Shown here piece after piece: positions 1 through 9,448 of a stretch of 64,000 bases of DNA. Source of the DNA: Nocardioides gilvus. Its GTDB lineage: Bacteria > Actinomycetota > Actinomycetes > Propionibacteriales > Nocardioidaceae. The stretch is taken from positions 186,001 to 250,000 of the forward strand of contig NZ_QHKY01000003.1 in assembly GCF_003194605.1 (NCBI RefSeq). Reading direction: 5' to 3'. The translations under genes were made by a program, and so were the position numbers. The notes below the pieces were generated by a model. The model was given only the letters and a program-made list of their open reading frames with translations, was not told the DNA's origin and did no database searches. Every line of letters begins with the position of its first letter. Within the stretch, counting starts at the first letter, position 1.

Positions 1-240
1 GAGCGTGTGCATGACGGCGACGCTCCCGCCGAGGAAGGCGGCATCGCGCACGCGCCCCTTGGTCCCCACCAGGTAGGCCGCCGCCAACGTCTTGCCATGA
101 CCGGGCTGCACCGCGTGAGCGGCGCCCGCGAGGAAGGCGACAAGAAGTGCAGCCGACGGAAAACCCGGGGACTCGACGAAACCGACGAGCTGATCGCTGA
201 GTCCCCCGATGTCCACGAGGAACCCCGTCATTCCCGTCAT
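1..240 (-). CDS. Nickel/cobalt efflux permease, NicO/RcnA-like (partial, N-terminal 80 codons)
   Basis: The gene is cut by the left edge of the window; only the N-terminus is present. The translation contains AGAAHAVQPGHGKTLAAAYL, the conserved His-rich segment (HAVQPGHGKT) of the first membrane helix region in NicO-family exporters, which push Ni2+ or Co2+ out of the cell. The ATG at 240 overlaps the stop of the upstream gene as ATGA, indicating translational coupling. A second ATG at 231 is a possible start. The metal specificity cannot be read from this fragment. Confidence 0.72.
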   Translation of the reverse strand, partial: MTGMTGFLVDIGGLSDQLVGFVESPGFPSAALLVAFLAGAAHAVQPGHGKTLAAAYLVGTKGRVRDAAFLGGSVAVMHTL

Positions 241-935
241 GCCATGCGCCGCTTCCGTCGCTGCACGGCGACCGCACCTCCGGCCAGGAGGACGCTTCCG
301 GCGCCCGCCCAGGCGAGCAGTTCGAAGCCACTCTCAGCAGCGGTGGGACCACCCGCCTCCTCGAGACCGAACTCATGGGTCGGCGCATCGGAGGTGAAGA
401 CGTGGGTGGCCCCGCCCGGCCCGGTGGCCATGGTGCTGTAGGCCGCGTGCAGGTCGGTGAGCAGCTCGGCGCGGACCGTGAGAGGGACGCCGTCGCTGGT
501 CGGTGACGCGCAGGAGTACGTCAGCCGTGCACCACTGGCAGCGAGATCATCGGTGTCGACCAGCTCGCCCTGACACTCCTCGTCTCCCCTGCTGAGCTCG
601 ATCCGGGAGAGCAGGTAGGCCTCCAGCAGTGGGGACGCGGCGAGCTTCTCGGCGTCGGCCTCGTCGACGTACGACGGCACCTCCGCCCCGTCCTTGAACA
701 CTGTGGCCCGCGGGCCACCGAGCACGTCCAGACGCAGTGCGAGCGAAGTCAAGTCGTCGTCAGCGGCCTTCCACGTGACGTCGAACTGAGTCGACGAGTC
801 GGAGTCGGCCGGCGTGATCTCCAACTGCTGGGGATCACCGAACGGGTGGGCGCCGCTCGGGGCGGCCACCACCAGAGGGACGAGGAAGACGACCGCAGCG
901 AGTCGTACGGGCAGGCGTGGGAGGAGGCGCTTCAT
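237..935 (-). CDS. Exported protein with C-terminal membrane anchor, partner of the NicO-like permease
   Basis: This 232-residue protein has an N-terminal signal peptide (MKRLLPRLP, a hydrophobic core, then a PSGAHP cleavage region). A mainly polar extracellular part with two Cys follows, and the protein ends in a single membrane segment near residues 205-223 and a basic tail (QRRKRRMA). The start at 935 was chosen because the signal peptide begins there; the longer upstream reading has no hydrophobic start. It overlaps the NicO-like gene by 4 bp, so the two are very likely co-expressed. Many actinobacterial NicO genes are preceded by a similar exported protein beginning near 'HPFGD'; its exact role is unknown. 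It could present metal to the permease, but that is inference. Confidence 0.7.
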   Translation of the reverse strand: MKRLLPRLPVRLAAVVFLVPLVVAAPSGAHPFGDPQQLEITPADSDSSTQFDVTWKAADDDLTSLALRLDVLGGPRATVFKDGAEVPSYVDEADAEKLAASPLLEAYLLSRIELSRGDEECQGELVDTDDLAASGARLTYSCASPTSDGVPLTVRAELLTDLHAAYSTMATGPGGATHVFTSDAPTHEFGLEEAGGPTAAESGFELLAWAGAGSVLLAGGAVAVQRRKRRMA

Positions 936-1236
936 GGGTCCTTCAGGCGGCGGACGGGCAACGAGAGCAGCCTGCAGCCCGCGCTCCAACGCGGGGAGGC
1001 GCGCGGACCACGGCGACCTGACGGGAGGGTGAACTCGCGGTGGTGTCAGCCGGGTGTCGGGACAGGCGTCCGGTGAACCGCGAAGGCGGAGCCACACCCC
1101 CATGTCGTGACTCCACCCTGCGGCGCCGCGGTCTCCCCCGAGACCGTGACAAGACGACCTTAGGAACGCGGGCCGACAGTTTCACCCGACTCGCCGTCAG
1201 TGGTCTGGACCAGTCTTGCTGCGACCGGCGCGGGCC
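936..1236. other. Intergenic region upstream of the NicO-like operon
   Basis: This 301-bp region lies between the exported-protein gene and the end of the ABC-2 permease gene, both on the minus strand. I see no convincing coding frame. A 12-bp inverted repeat (TGGTC-TG-GACCA, 1201-1212) could be an operator or part of a terminator. No B12 box or other riboswitch hallmark was found on the minus strand. Confidence 0.4.
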
Positions 1237-2400
1237 TCACATGGCGCGCTGCAGGCTCCGTCGCAGCGACCATGCCCCGAGGGTGACCAGGACGAGCGCC
1301 ATCGCCCCCAGGACCCCGATCTGGGGCAGTACGTCGACCAGGGTGGCGTCGCGGCGCTGCAGCTCCGCGAACGCCTCGTAGCCCCAGGCGTGCGGCGTCA
1401 CATTGGCGACGCGACGCATGGTGTCGGGAAAGAACTCCAGCGGAAACATCGACCCACCGAGGGCCCCCAGGGTCAGCCCCAGACCGACGCCGATCCCGAC
1501 GGCGGCGCCCTCGTTGTCGACCAGGGTGCCGAGCAGCATCGCGGCACCGGCACCGACGAGGGCGAAGACGGCGAGCACGACCAGCGCCGTGGGGACGTGG
1601 CCCCAGCTCACGGAGAAGAGCAGTGAACTCGCCACCATGATGTAGGCGCCCTGGAAGGCGCCGAGCACCCAGCGTCCCAGGGTCTGTCCTGCGATCAGTT
1701 GGGCGCCGGTCATCGGGGTCGTCATCATCCGTTGCACGACGCGTTCGCGGCGCGACTGGATCAGGGTGGAAGCGCCGGTGAGGGTGGTCAGGAAGACGAA
1801 GAGGAGCAGCTGGCCGGCGGCCCCGAAGTCGAACTGGCCCAGGCCTTCGAACTCCTGCGCCTCGGCGTCGACGGAAGTGACCTCGAGCCGGGGAGCTTGC
1901 ACCTCCGCGCGAGCCCGCTCCAGTGCGGCGACTGCACGATCGCGGTCGACACCCTTGTCGATCAGGGCCTGCTCCTGGGCCCGCTGGGCGCCTAGGGTCG
2001 AGAGCGCGGAGCGTACGTTCTGCTCGACGATCGGGGCCGCGAACGACGACCCGGTCACCATCTCCACCTCGACCTCGCGGCCCTCGTCGTGCGCCGCGGC
2101 CGCCTCGGCGGTGACCCGCACCGCGACGTCGAGGCGTCCGCGGGCCAGCTGCTCCAACGCGGCGTCCCACTCACCGTGACTGACGTCGACCTCCTGGTCG
2201 CCGAGCTCTTCGGAGATGACGGAGCGCAGGTCGCTGTCGTCGCCCACGACGGCGGCGCGTCCGGTGGTGGCGCCCTCCCCGAACTGGATGCCGATCAACA
2301 TGACCAGCAGCAGCGGGAAGATCAGCACGAAGAAGATGTTGGACCGGTCGCGCATGTAGCGCTTCAGCTCGTTGAGGGCGATGGTGACGACGCTTCTCAT
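1237..2400 (-). CDS. ABC-2 type exporter, permease subunit
   Basis: The 387-residue protein has the ABC-2 exporter topology. One membrane helix lies near residues 20-40 (after MRSVVTIALNELKRYMRD). A long extracytoplasmic stretch to about residue 180 follows, and then five hydrophobic segments in the C-terminal half. It overlaps the preceding permease gene by 4 bp (ATGA), so it belongs to a three-gene exporter with the genes at 2397 and 3579. Such ATPase plus two-permease sets export drugs, lipids or peptides; the substrate is not evident. It pairs with its neighbour as a heterodimer or as related half-channels (inference). Confidence 0.85.
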   Translation of the reverse strand: MRSVVTIALNELKRYMRDRSNIFFVLIFPLLLVMLIGIQFGEGATTGRAAVVGDDSDLRSVISEELGDQEVDVSHGEWDAALEQLARGRLDVAVRVTAEAAAAHDEGREVEVEMVTGSSFAAPIVEQNVRSALSTLGAQRAQEQALIDKGVDRDRAVAALERARAEVQAPRLEVTSVDAEAQEFEGLGQFDFGAAGQLLLFVFLTTLTGASTLIQSRRERVVQRMMTTPMTGAQLIAGQTLGRWVLGAFQGAYIMVASSLLFSVSWGHVPTALVVLAVFALVGAGAAMLLGTLVDNEGAAVGIGVGLGLTLGALGGSMFPLEFFPDTMRRVANVTPHAWGYEAFAELQRRDATLVDVLPQIGVLGAMALVLVTLGAWSLRRSLQRAM

Positions 2401-3566
2401 GCCATCGCTCCTCGGTCCGGGACCAGCCGGGAGACCAGCAGCATCACCACGGCGAAGCCCAGCATGATGGCGACGGGCACACCGATGTCGGCGACTCCCC
2501 CACCGGCCGAGGTGATGCCCAGGCCCCGCAGGAGCGCCGCGACCGGGTTGAGGTCGAGCACGCCGGCGAGCGCCCCGGCCGCACTGATCGGGAAGAACGC
2601 GCCACCGCCGACCCCCAGGACGATGGAGACGATGGAGGTCGCGACGCCGGCCTGTTCACTCGTACGCGCCACCCGGGCGATCAGGAACATCACCGAGGTC
2701 GCGGCGGCGGCGACGCTGGCAACGAGGAGGGCGACCGGGATCAGGGAGCCGAAGGAGGCTCCGAAGAGGAAGCCGCCTGCAGTCAGCAGGACGCCGGTGG
2801 AGAGCATGCCGGTGAGGAAACTGACCAGGGCCTTGGCGGTGGTGATCTGCCACGCGGGCAGGGGCAGGGAGCGCAAGCGGGCCAGGGTGCCGTTCTCACG
2901 CTCGACGAGCAGCGCGGTGACGCCGAAGCTGACGGTGAAGAGGAGGAAGAGACCGGCCTGGCCGGCAACCAGGGCGCCGCCGGCGGAGAGCTGCTGGTCG
3001 TCGGCCTGACCTTCCTCGATCGCATACCCGGCGCCCTCAACCGAGGCCTGGGCCACCTGGGCCAGTTGCTCCGCGTCGAGTCCTTCCGCGAGCCCGGCTC
3101 GAGCCGTGGTCGCGGCGTCGCCGAACTGCTGGAGGATTCCGTCGACGACGGAGAGCACGACGTCAGCCTCGACCCCGGCGTCCTCGCCGCGGCGTACGTC
3201 GACGGTGGTCGGCGTCCCCATCTGGGCAGCGCCGCCGAAGTTGTCGGGGAAGACGATCGCGAGTCCGGCGTCGCCATCGGCGACCATCGCTCGGCTCTCG
3301 TCCGGGTCGACCTCCACGACGGTGACGTCGAGGGTCTCGCTGTCCAGGTCACCGAGCACGTCGGTGACGACGCCGACCATCTGGTCACCCGCCTGCGCGC
3401 CCACTGCGACCGTCAAGGGCTCGAACTCGCGCTCGTCGGTGTCACCGAAGACGAGGTTGAAGACGAACATCAGGACCAGGGGGACGACGAACCCGAAGAG
3501 GATCACGGTCTTGTCCCGCAGGCCCTGGCGCAGGCCTTGGGCGACGAGGGTCAGCAGGGTGCTCAT
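2397..3566 (-). CDS. ABC-2 type exporter, second permease subunit
   Basis: This 389-residue protein resembles its neighbour in layout. An N-terminal helix (about 20-40) is followed by an extracytoplasmic domain of about 180 residues, then a block of helices beginning at GLFLLFTVSFGVTALLVERE, a typical ABC-2 membrane start with the 'ERENGTL' turn. It starts 12 bp after the ATPase gene and overlaps the next permease by 4 bp, so the three genes form one transcription unit. The cargo is unknown. Confidence 0.86.
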   Translation of the reverse strand: MSTLLTLVAQGLRQGLRDKTVILFGFVVPLVLMFVFNLVFGDTDEREFEPLTVAVGAQAGDQMVGVVTDVLGDLDSETLDVTVVEVDPDESRAMVADGDAGLAIVFPDNFGGAAQMGTPTTVDVRRGEDAGVEADVVLSVVDGILQQFGDAATTARAGLAEGLDAEQLAQVAQASVEGAGYAIEEGQADDQQLSAGGALVAGQAGLFLLFTVSFGVTALLVERENGTLARLRSLPLPAWQITTAKALVSFLTGMLSTGVLLTAGGFLFGASFGSLIPVALLVASVAAAATSVMFLIARVARTSEQAGVATSIVSIVLGVGGGAFFPISAAGALAGVLDLNPVAALLRGLGITSAGGGVADIGVPVAIMLGFAVVMLLVSRLVPDRGAMA

Positions 3567-3578
3567 GTCAGCGCCGCA

Positions 3579-4538
<960 letters not shown>

Positions 4539-4685
4539 AGGAGCCTCCGTACGTGGGTCTCGGACGACCTTAGGGCACGGGGGTGACAGGTAAGTAGGCA
4601 CGAACCGTCCCGGTCGCAAAGATGTGGGATCAAGGAAGTTCGATGATTCACCTTGCAATCCGGGACGAGCTGCCATCCTGAGGCG

Positions 4686-5588
4686 GTGCCAGACCTGTCG
4701 CAGGAATTCACCAAGCGGGAAGCGCTCATGCACGCGTTGGCGACAGAGTTCGCTTCGAACCCGACCCTCACCCGCCAATGGCTCACACAAGTGGATTTCG
4801 GATGGGGGCCACAGCGGATCCTCGACACATCCAAAGGCATCTGGAACCCGCAAACGTACGCCGCGACGCTGACGATCGTTAGCGACCCGAACAGCGAGTA
4901 CGACGACGGCGACCACGGAGACTCCCTCTACCGCTACTCGTATGAGAGGCGGCCAGCGGGACAAGACCCTCAGGGCGGCTCCAACATCAAGTTGCGAGAG
5001 GCCATGCGGCTTGAACTCCCGATCGTGATGCTCCGCAAGGTCGCTGACGGTCGATTTGTCCCCATCATGCCGGTCTTCGTTGTCAAGGAGGAGCCGGAGC
5101 ACCGTCGGTTCCTGCTCGCAATCGATGAGAGTCTGCGGTTCCTGCCGGATCCCGCGCACCTTACAAAGGATCAGCGCCGATACGCGGAACGCGTGGTCCG
5201 GCAGCGCATGCACCAACCTGAGTTTCGCGCACGAGTTCTGACCGCATACGAGGCGCGATGCGCAGTCTGCGTCCTGAAGAAGGTCCCACTGCTTGACGCC
5301 GCCCACATCACGAGTGACTCAACCGACGACGGCCTGCCAGTCGTGACGAACGGCCTTGCGCTCTGCAAGATTCACCACGCGGCGTACGACGAGAACATTC
5401 TGGGCATCTCGCCTGACTACGTCGTGCACATCAACGAGGACGTCCTCGCCGAAGTCGATGGACCGATGCTGAAGTACGGACTGCAGCAGATGGATCGGCG
5501 TGACCTGTGGGTCCCGAGCCGCGGAACTGAGAAGCCCGACAGAGATCGTCTCGCCGCGCGGTTCGATGCCTTCATGGACGCTGGCTAG
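4686..5588 (+). CDS. HNH endonuclease domain protein, McrA/ScoMcrA-like architecture
   Basis: The C-terminal third (about residues 180-245) is a clear HNH_2 domain. It has C192-x2-C195, then DAAHI with H207, then TNGLALC with N222 and C227, then H230-H231 and YDENILGI. The N-terminal 150 residues look like a compact sensor domain of the kind fused to HNH in modification-dependent endonucleases: DPNSEYDDGDHG, then SLYRYSYE, then a strand-rich stretch. I cannot assign it to SRA or another PUA-like fold with certainty. The start is uncertain: GTG 4686 is taken, with TTG 4653 or ATG 4728 as alternatives. The third codon positions are visibly less GC-rich than in neighbours, and no methylase lies beside it. 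Both points fit a recently acquired, stand-alone defence gene. Confidence 0.7.
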   Translation: MPDLSQEFTKREALMHALATEFASNPTLTRQWLTQVDFGWGPQRILDTSKGIWNPQTYAATLTIVSDPNSEYDDGDHGDSLYRYSYERRPAGQDPQGGSNIKLREAMRLELPIVMLRKVADGRFVPIMPVFVVKEEPEHRRFLLAIDESLRFLPDPAHLTKDQRRYAERVVRQRMHQPEFRARVLTAYEARCAVCVLKKVPLLDAAHITSDSTDDGLPVVTNGLALCKIHHAAYDENILGISPDYVVHINEDVLAEVDGPMLKYGLQQMDRRDLWVPSRGTEKPDRDRLAARFDAFMDAG

Positions 5589-5675
5589 GTCTAGCTCAGA
5601 TTGCGCTTGAGTGCGACCCGAAACTGAAACGGGAAGATCCTCCTAGGTTCGACCCACCAACACCAAGGGAGAACC

Positions 5676-6047
5676 ATGGACACCGCAGCCATCACTGCCT
5701 GGACCTTCGTTTCCGAATGCCCGATCCCGGACGACATCGGCCCCCTGCTCGTCGACGGCGAGCAGACGTGGGCGGCGTACAAGACGTTTCGCGACAGCGC
5801 CGTCTTCACCAACAAGCGTCTGATCGTCCGTGACGCGCAGGGCCTGACCGGCAAGAAGGTCGAGATCTACTCGCTCCCCTACTCGGCGATCAACATGTGG
5901 TCGTCAGAGAACGCGGGCCGCATGCTCGACTTCAACTCCGAGATTGAGCTGTGGACCCGGGCCGGCCACATCAAGATCAAGCTCAACAAGGGCGTCGACA
6001 TCCGCAAACTCGACCACCTGATCTCACACGCCGTGCTCAACGGCTGA
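5676..6047 (+). CDS. Bacterial PH-domain protein (bPH_1-like)
   Basis: The 123-residue protein consists almost entirely of one bacterial PH-like domain. It has the characteristic FTNKRLIVRDAQG strand-turn near residue 48, followed by KKVEIYSLPYSAI and the FNSEIELWTRAGHIKIKL strands. It has no signal peptide or membrane helix, so it is cytoplasmic. A GGGAGAA ribosome site precedes the ATG. It lies between the HNH gene and the BCCT transporter as a single gene. The molecular role of these stand-alone PH proteins is not known. Confidence 0.75.
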   Translation: MDTAAITAWTFVSECPIPDDIGPLLVDGEQTWAAYKTFRDSAVFTNKRLIVRDAQGLTGKKVEIYSLPYSAINMWSSENAGRMLDFNSEIELWTRAGHIKIKLNKGVDIRKLDHLISHAVLNG

Positions 6048-6084
6048 CTGGACTCTCGGCCGGGCCTGCGTAACGTACTCGGGC

Positions 6085-7737
6085 ATGGAAACACTCGCCC
6101 GCAAGCTCGGACTGAGGACCAACCCCCACATCTTCTTCTGGTCAGCAGGGCTGATGCTCGTCATCCTGACACTCCTTCTGGCCTTCCCCGGGCCACTCGG
6201 AGAGGTGTTCGCGGAGGGTCGCGAGTGGATCGTCACGAAGCTCGGATGGTTCTTCATCCTGGGTGTCACGAGCTGGGTAATCTTCCTCATCTGGGTCGCC
6301 CTGAGCCGCTACGGCACGCTGCGCCTCGGCAAGGACGACGACCGTCCTGCGTACAGCAACGTGTCGTGGTTCGCGATGCTCTTCGCTGGCGGCATCGGCA
6401 CCGTGCTCATGTTCTGGGGCGTGGCCGAGCCCATGTCCCACTTCGCCAATCCGCCGTTCAGTGGCGTCGAGCCCTACTCCGTCGAGGCCTCCCGCAACGC
6501 GATGAGCATCTCGCTCTATCACCTGAGCATCCACACCTGGGCGATCTTCACGCTGCCCGGCTTGGCGTTCGGCTACTTCGTCTACCGCAAGGACCTGCCG
6601 CTGCGCTTCTCGTCGGTCTTCCACCCGGTGCTGAAGGAACGCATCCACGGGCCCGCAGGCAAGGTCATCGACGTCTTCGCCGTCCTCGGCACGATCTTCG
6701 GCCTGGCCGTGTCGCTGGGCCTGGGCACCTCACAGATCAGCGCGGGCCTGAGCTCCCTCACCGGTCTGGAGGACGCGGTCTGGCTGCGGGTCGTCATCAT
6801 CACGACCCTGACCGTGGTGGCCACCATCTCCATCGTCGCGGGCTTGGACAAGGGCGTGAAGCGGCTCTCCAACCTCAACATCGGGATCGCCATCGGGCTG
6901 ATGCTCTTCGTACTCTTCTTCGGCGAAACCGTCTTCCTGCTGCGTCAGATCCTCGAGAGCCTCGGGTTCTACCTGCAGGACGTCGTGCGCCTCTCCTTCT
7001 GGAATGACGCCATGGCTGACTTCTCCAAGGAAGGCGGTTGGGGCTGGCAGGCCGGCTGGACCGTCTTCTACTGGGCCTGGACGGTGACCTGGGCGCCCTT
7101 CATGGGGATCTTCCTGGCGCGCATCTCCCGGGGCCGGACGATCCGCGAGTTCGTCGGTGGGGTTCTGGTCGCACCGTCGGTCTTCACACTGATCTGGTTC
7201 GTCATCTTCGGCTGGTCGGCCATGGAGATCGACGGCATCGGCGGCGGTGGCGGTGAGCTCTCCGCGGCAGTCGCCGACAGTGTGCCGCTCGCCATGTTCG
7301 CCTTCTTCGAGAACTTCCCGGCCGCCACCTTCGTCTCCGGCGTTGCGATCGTCGTGGTCGCCCTCTTCTTCGCCACCTCCTCCGACTCCGCCTCCCTCGT
7401 CGTGGACATGCTCTGCTCAGGAGACTCCGAGGGCGGACCGACGCGTCAGCGCGTGTTCTGGGGCGTGTCGGAGGGCGCAGTAGCGGCGAGCCTGATCGTC
7501 CTGGGTGGCGACGAAGCGCTCGCCACGCTGCAACAGGTCATCACCGTCCTGGGCCTACCGGTCTTCATCCTCGTCTTCGCCATGGTGCCGATGCTGTTCA
7601 TGGCCTTCCGGGAGGAGCGCTTCGTGGTGCGGCGCGGCCTGGTCCCCGCCGGCGAGAGCGTCATGGTGCCCAAGGACGACCCGGATGCCACGGCTCCATC
7701 GACCCCGCCCGCCACAGAGGGCGAGAGTGAAGGCTGA
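6085..7737 (+). CDS. BCCT-family betaine/carnitine/choline transporter
   Basis: This 550-residue protein has about twelve membrane helices. It carries BCCT family hallmarks: FAGGIGTVLMFWGVAEP in the TM3-4 region and the signature YWAWTVTWAPFMGIFLARIS followed by RGRTIREF. It imports quaternary ammonium osmolytes such as glycine betaine by coupling to Na+ or H+. The family glycine-rich helix reads AGGIGTV rather than the Na+-type AAGMGIGLMFW, so the coupling ion is not clear. It is convergent with the Nramp-like gene and stands alone. Confidence 0.9.
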   Translation: METLARKLGLRTNPHIFFWSAGLMLVILTLLLAFPGPLGEVFAEGREWIVTKLGWFFILGVTSWVIFLIWVALSRYGTLRLGKDDDRPAYSNVSWFAMLFAGGIGTVLMFWGVAEPMSHFANPPFSGVEPYSVEASRNAMSISLYHLSIHTWAIFTLPGLAFGYFVYRKDLPLRFSSVFHPVLKERIHGPAGKVIDVFAVLGTIFGLAVSLGLGTSQISAGLSSLTGLEDAVWLRVVIITTLTVVATISIVAGLDKGVKRLSNLNIGIAIGLMLFVLFFGETVFLLRQILESLGFYLQDVVRLSFWNDAMADFSKEGGWGWQAGWTVFYWAWTVTWAPFMGIFLARISRGRTIREFVGGVLVAPSVFTLIWFVIFGWSAMEIDGIGGGGGELSAAVADSVPLAMFAFFENFPAATFVSGVAIVVVALFFATSSDSASLVVDMLCSGDSEGGPTRQRVFWGVSEGAVAASLIVLGGDEALATLQQVITVLGLPVFILVFAMVPMLFMAFREERFVVRRGLVPAGESVMVPKDDPDATAPSTPPATEGESEG

Positions 7738-7769
7738 GGAGCCACGGCCTCAGGCTTCGTCGCGCACCC

Positions 7770-9068
7770 TCACCACAACTTGCTGACCTGCCCCCAGATC
7801 TCGTTGGCCGCGAGCGCGAGGAACGTCAACGTGATGACCACCATCGCGACGTTGGAGAAGAGCTTGTTGCGCCACTCCTCAGGCGTGCGGTCTGTGTTCA
7901 ACAGCCACAGCAGCGTGATCGCCAGGAACGGCATGAAGAACGCCCCGAGCACCCCGTAGGCGAGGATCAGCGCGACCGGCTTGCCGAGGAACATCATCAC
8001 CATCGGCGGGAACGTCAGCCACAGGATGTAACCGCGGTAGTAGCGGCCACCGATCCTGCCGTCGGGGTGGTCCGGTGCGAGTTTGCGGGCGCGCGCCAAG
8101 AAGTCGGCGAACATCAGGCTGACGCCGTTCCAGACTCCGATCAGCGACGACATGGCCGCTGCCCAGAAGCCGAGCAGGAAGACCTTGCCGGCCCACTGGC
8201 CGTACCGGTCCTCCAGCACCTCACCCAGGTCCAGCAGCCCTTCGTCGCCCGTGGCGATGGCGATGTTGGCCGAGTAGAGCAGCTCCGAACCGACGATCAG
8301 CGTGGCGATCACGAAGATGCCGGTGACGGTGTAGGCGACCGCGTTGTCGATCCGCATGACCCGCATGTGGTGCGGCGTGACCCAGCCCTTCTCCCTCAAC
8401 CAGTAGCCGTACGCCGCCAGCGTGATCGTGCCGCCCACACCGCCCGCGAGGCTGAGCACGTAGATGATGCCGCCGTCGCCGGGGATGGTCGGGACGAGAC
8501 CACCGGCCATGTCGCCGAGGTTCGGCAACGTGAGGGCAGCCGCCCCACACATCGCCACGAACATCAGCCCCACCAGCGCGGCACAGACCTTCTCCACCAC
8601 GCTGTACCGCCCGAACCACACCAGCAACAGACCCACCAGCCCACTCAGGATCCCCCAGACCGTGACGCTGACACCCGGGAAGAGTGAGCGCAGAGGCAGA
8701 CCCGTGCCGGCCATGGCGGCTGAGCCGTACACGAACCCCCAGATCACGATGTAGATCCCGAAGTACCAAGTGGTCCAGATGCCCAGGGACTGCCACCCCT
8801 CGAAGATCGTCCGGCCTGAGGCGAGCGAATACCGCCCAGCGCCTTCGACCAGCACGATCTTCATCAGGCAACCCAGCACCGCACACCACAACAGGGTGTA
8901 GCCGTACCTGCTGCCGGCCACCAGAGTGGCGACCAGGTCGGCAGCGCCGACCCCGGTGGCAGCCACCACCAGGCCGGGACCGATGATCCTCCACTTGGCC
9001 GGGGCGATGTCGGCCGCCGCCACGCTGGCGCCCGCTCCGGACGGGCCGTTTGCGCTGTTGTCTGACAT
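7770..9068 (-). CDS. Nramp-related metal transporter with non-canonical motifs
   Basis: This 432-residue protein has eleven or so hydrophobic segments and Nramp family order, beginning KWRIIGPGLVVAATGVGAAD. In canonical Nramp (MntH) the first helix carries DPGN and helix 6 carries MPH, which bind the transition metal. Here helix 1 reads TGVGAADL and helix 6 reads TITLAAYGYW, so both metal-binding motifs are replaced. It therefore belongs to the divergent Nramp-related group, some members of which move other substrates such as Mg2+. The substrate is unknown. GGGAG precedes the ATG at 9068. Confidence 0.78.
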   Translation of the reverse strand: MSDNSANGPSGAGASVAAADIAPAKWRIIGPGLVVAATGVGAADLVATLVAGSRYGYTLLWCAVLGCLMKIVLVEGAGRYSLASGRTIFEGWQSLGIWTTWYFGIYIVIWGFVYGSAAMAGTGLPLRSLFPGVSVTVWGILSGLVGLLLVWFGRYSVVEKVCAALVGLMFVAMCGAAALTLPNLGDMAGGLVPTIPGDGGIIYVLSLAGGVGGTITLAAYGYWLREKGWVTPHHMRVMRIDNAVAYTVTGIFVIATLIVGSELLYSANIAIATGDEGLLDLGEVLEDRYGQWAGKVFLLGFWAAAMSSLIGVWNGVSLMFADFLARARKLAPDHPDGRIGGRYYRGYILWLTFPPMVMMFLGKPVALILAYGVLGAFFMPFLAITLLWLLNTDRTPEEWRNKLFSNVAMVVITLTFLALAANEIWGQVSKLW

Positions 9069-9138
9069 GGGAACTCCCGGGAGTCGACTCCCCTCCCCTT
9101 GCCCCGGCGGGCACCACCATAATCACCCCCGAATACAG

Positions 9139-9163
9139 GGTTGATCCGCTGGGAATTGGGTAT
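9139..9163 (+). promoter_or_regulatory. SigB-type stress promoter candidate
   Basis: GGTT at 9139 and GGGTAT at 9158 are separated by 15 bp. This fits the actinobacterial SigB/SigH pattern GNNT-N14-16-GGGTAC/T. It points at the small ORF starting at 9199. Confidence 0.45.
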
Positions 9164-9198
9164 CTCCTCGTCAGCCCAACATCGAGGAAGGACCTCCC

Positions 9199-9306
9199 GT
9201 GCCCTACACGGCCACCCAGCGACTGCGTTTGACCCTTGCCAGGCTCGTCACCCAGTTGTCCGGGGTCATGGAGTCCGAGACGCTCGACTGCCCCGCCGCG
9301 CCCTGA
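9199..9306 (+). CDS. Small ORF, 35 residues, function unknown
   Basis: A GTG start is preceded by a strong AGGAAGGA ribosome site with 6-base spacing and, about 36 bp further upstream, a SigB-like promoter. The peptide begins MPYTATQRLRLTLARLVTQL, a likely amphipathic basic helix, and ends with an acidic patch and CPAAP. I do not recognise the family. The coding call rests on the promoter plus ribosome site rather than on homology. Confidence 0.35.
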   Translation: MPYTATQRLRLTLARLVTQLSGVMESETLDCPAAP

Positions 9307-9395
9307 CCGACCTCCCCCGATGAGCGCCCGTCAGCGTCGGCGTACTCGCATCCGACTCCGCTGCGTCTGGGTCCTCTGAAACCCACCAACGACGA

Positions 9396-9433
9396 ACGCC
9401 CGGCACCACCTGGGATCAGGTGGTGACGGGCGT
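9396..9433. terminator. Hairpin downstream of dps
   Basis: A 16-bp inverted repeat (one mismatch; arms 9396-9411 and 9418-9433, loop GGGATC) is followed on the plus strand by CTTTT. It lies between the small plus-strand ORF and the end of the minus-strand dps, so it can serve both. Confidence 0.65.
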
Positions 9434-9448
9434 CTTTTGGCCGAGGAG

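Noticed and set aside
936..1236. Cobalamin or metal riboswitch upstream of the NicO-like operon
   Set aside because: The B12 box and the conserved core elements were not found on the minus strand; only an unrelated short palindrome is present.
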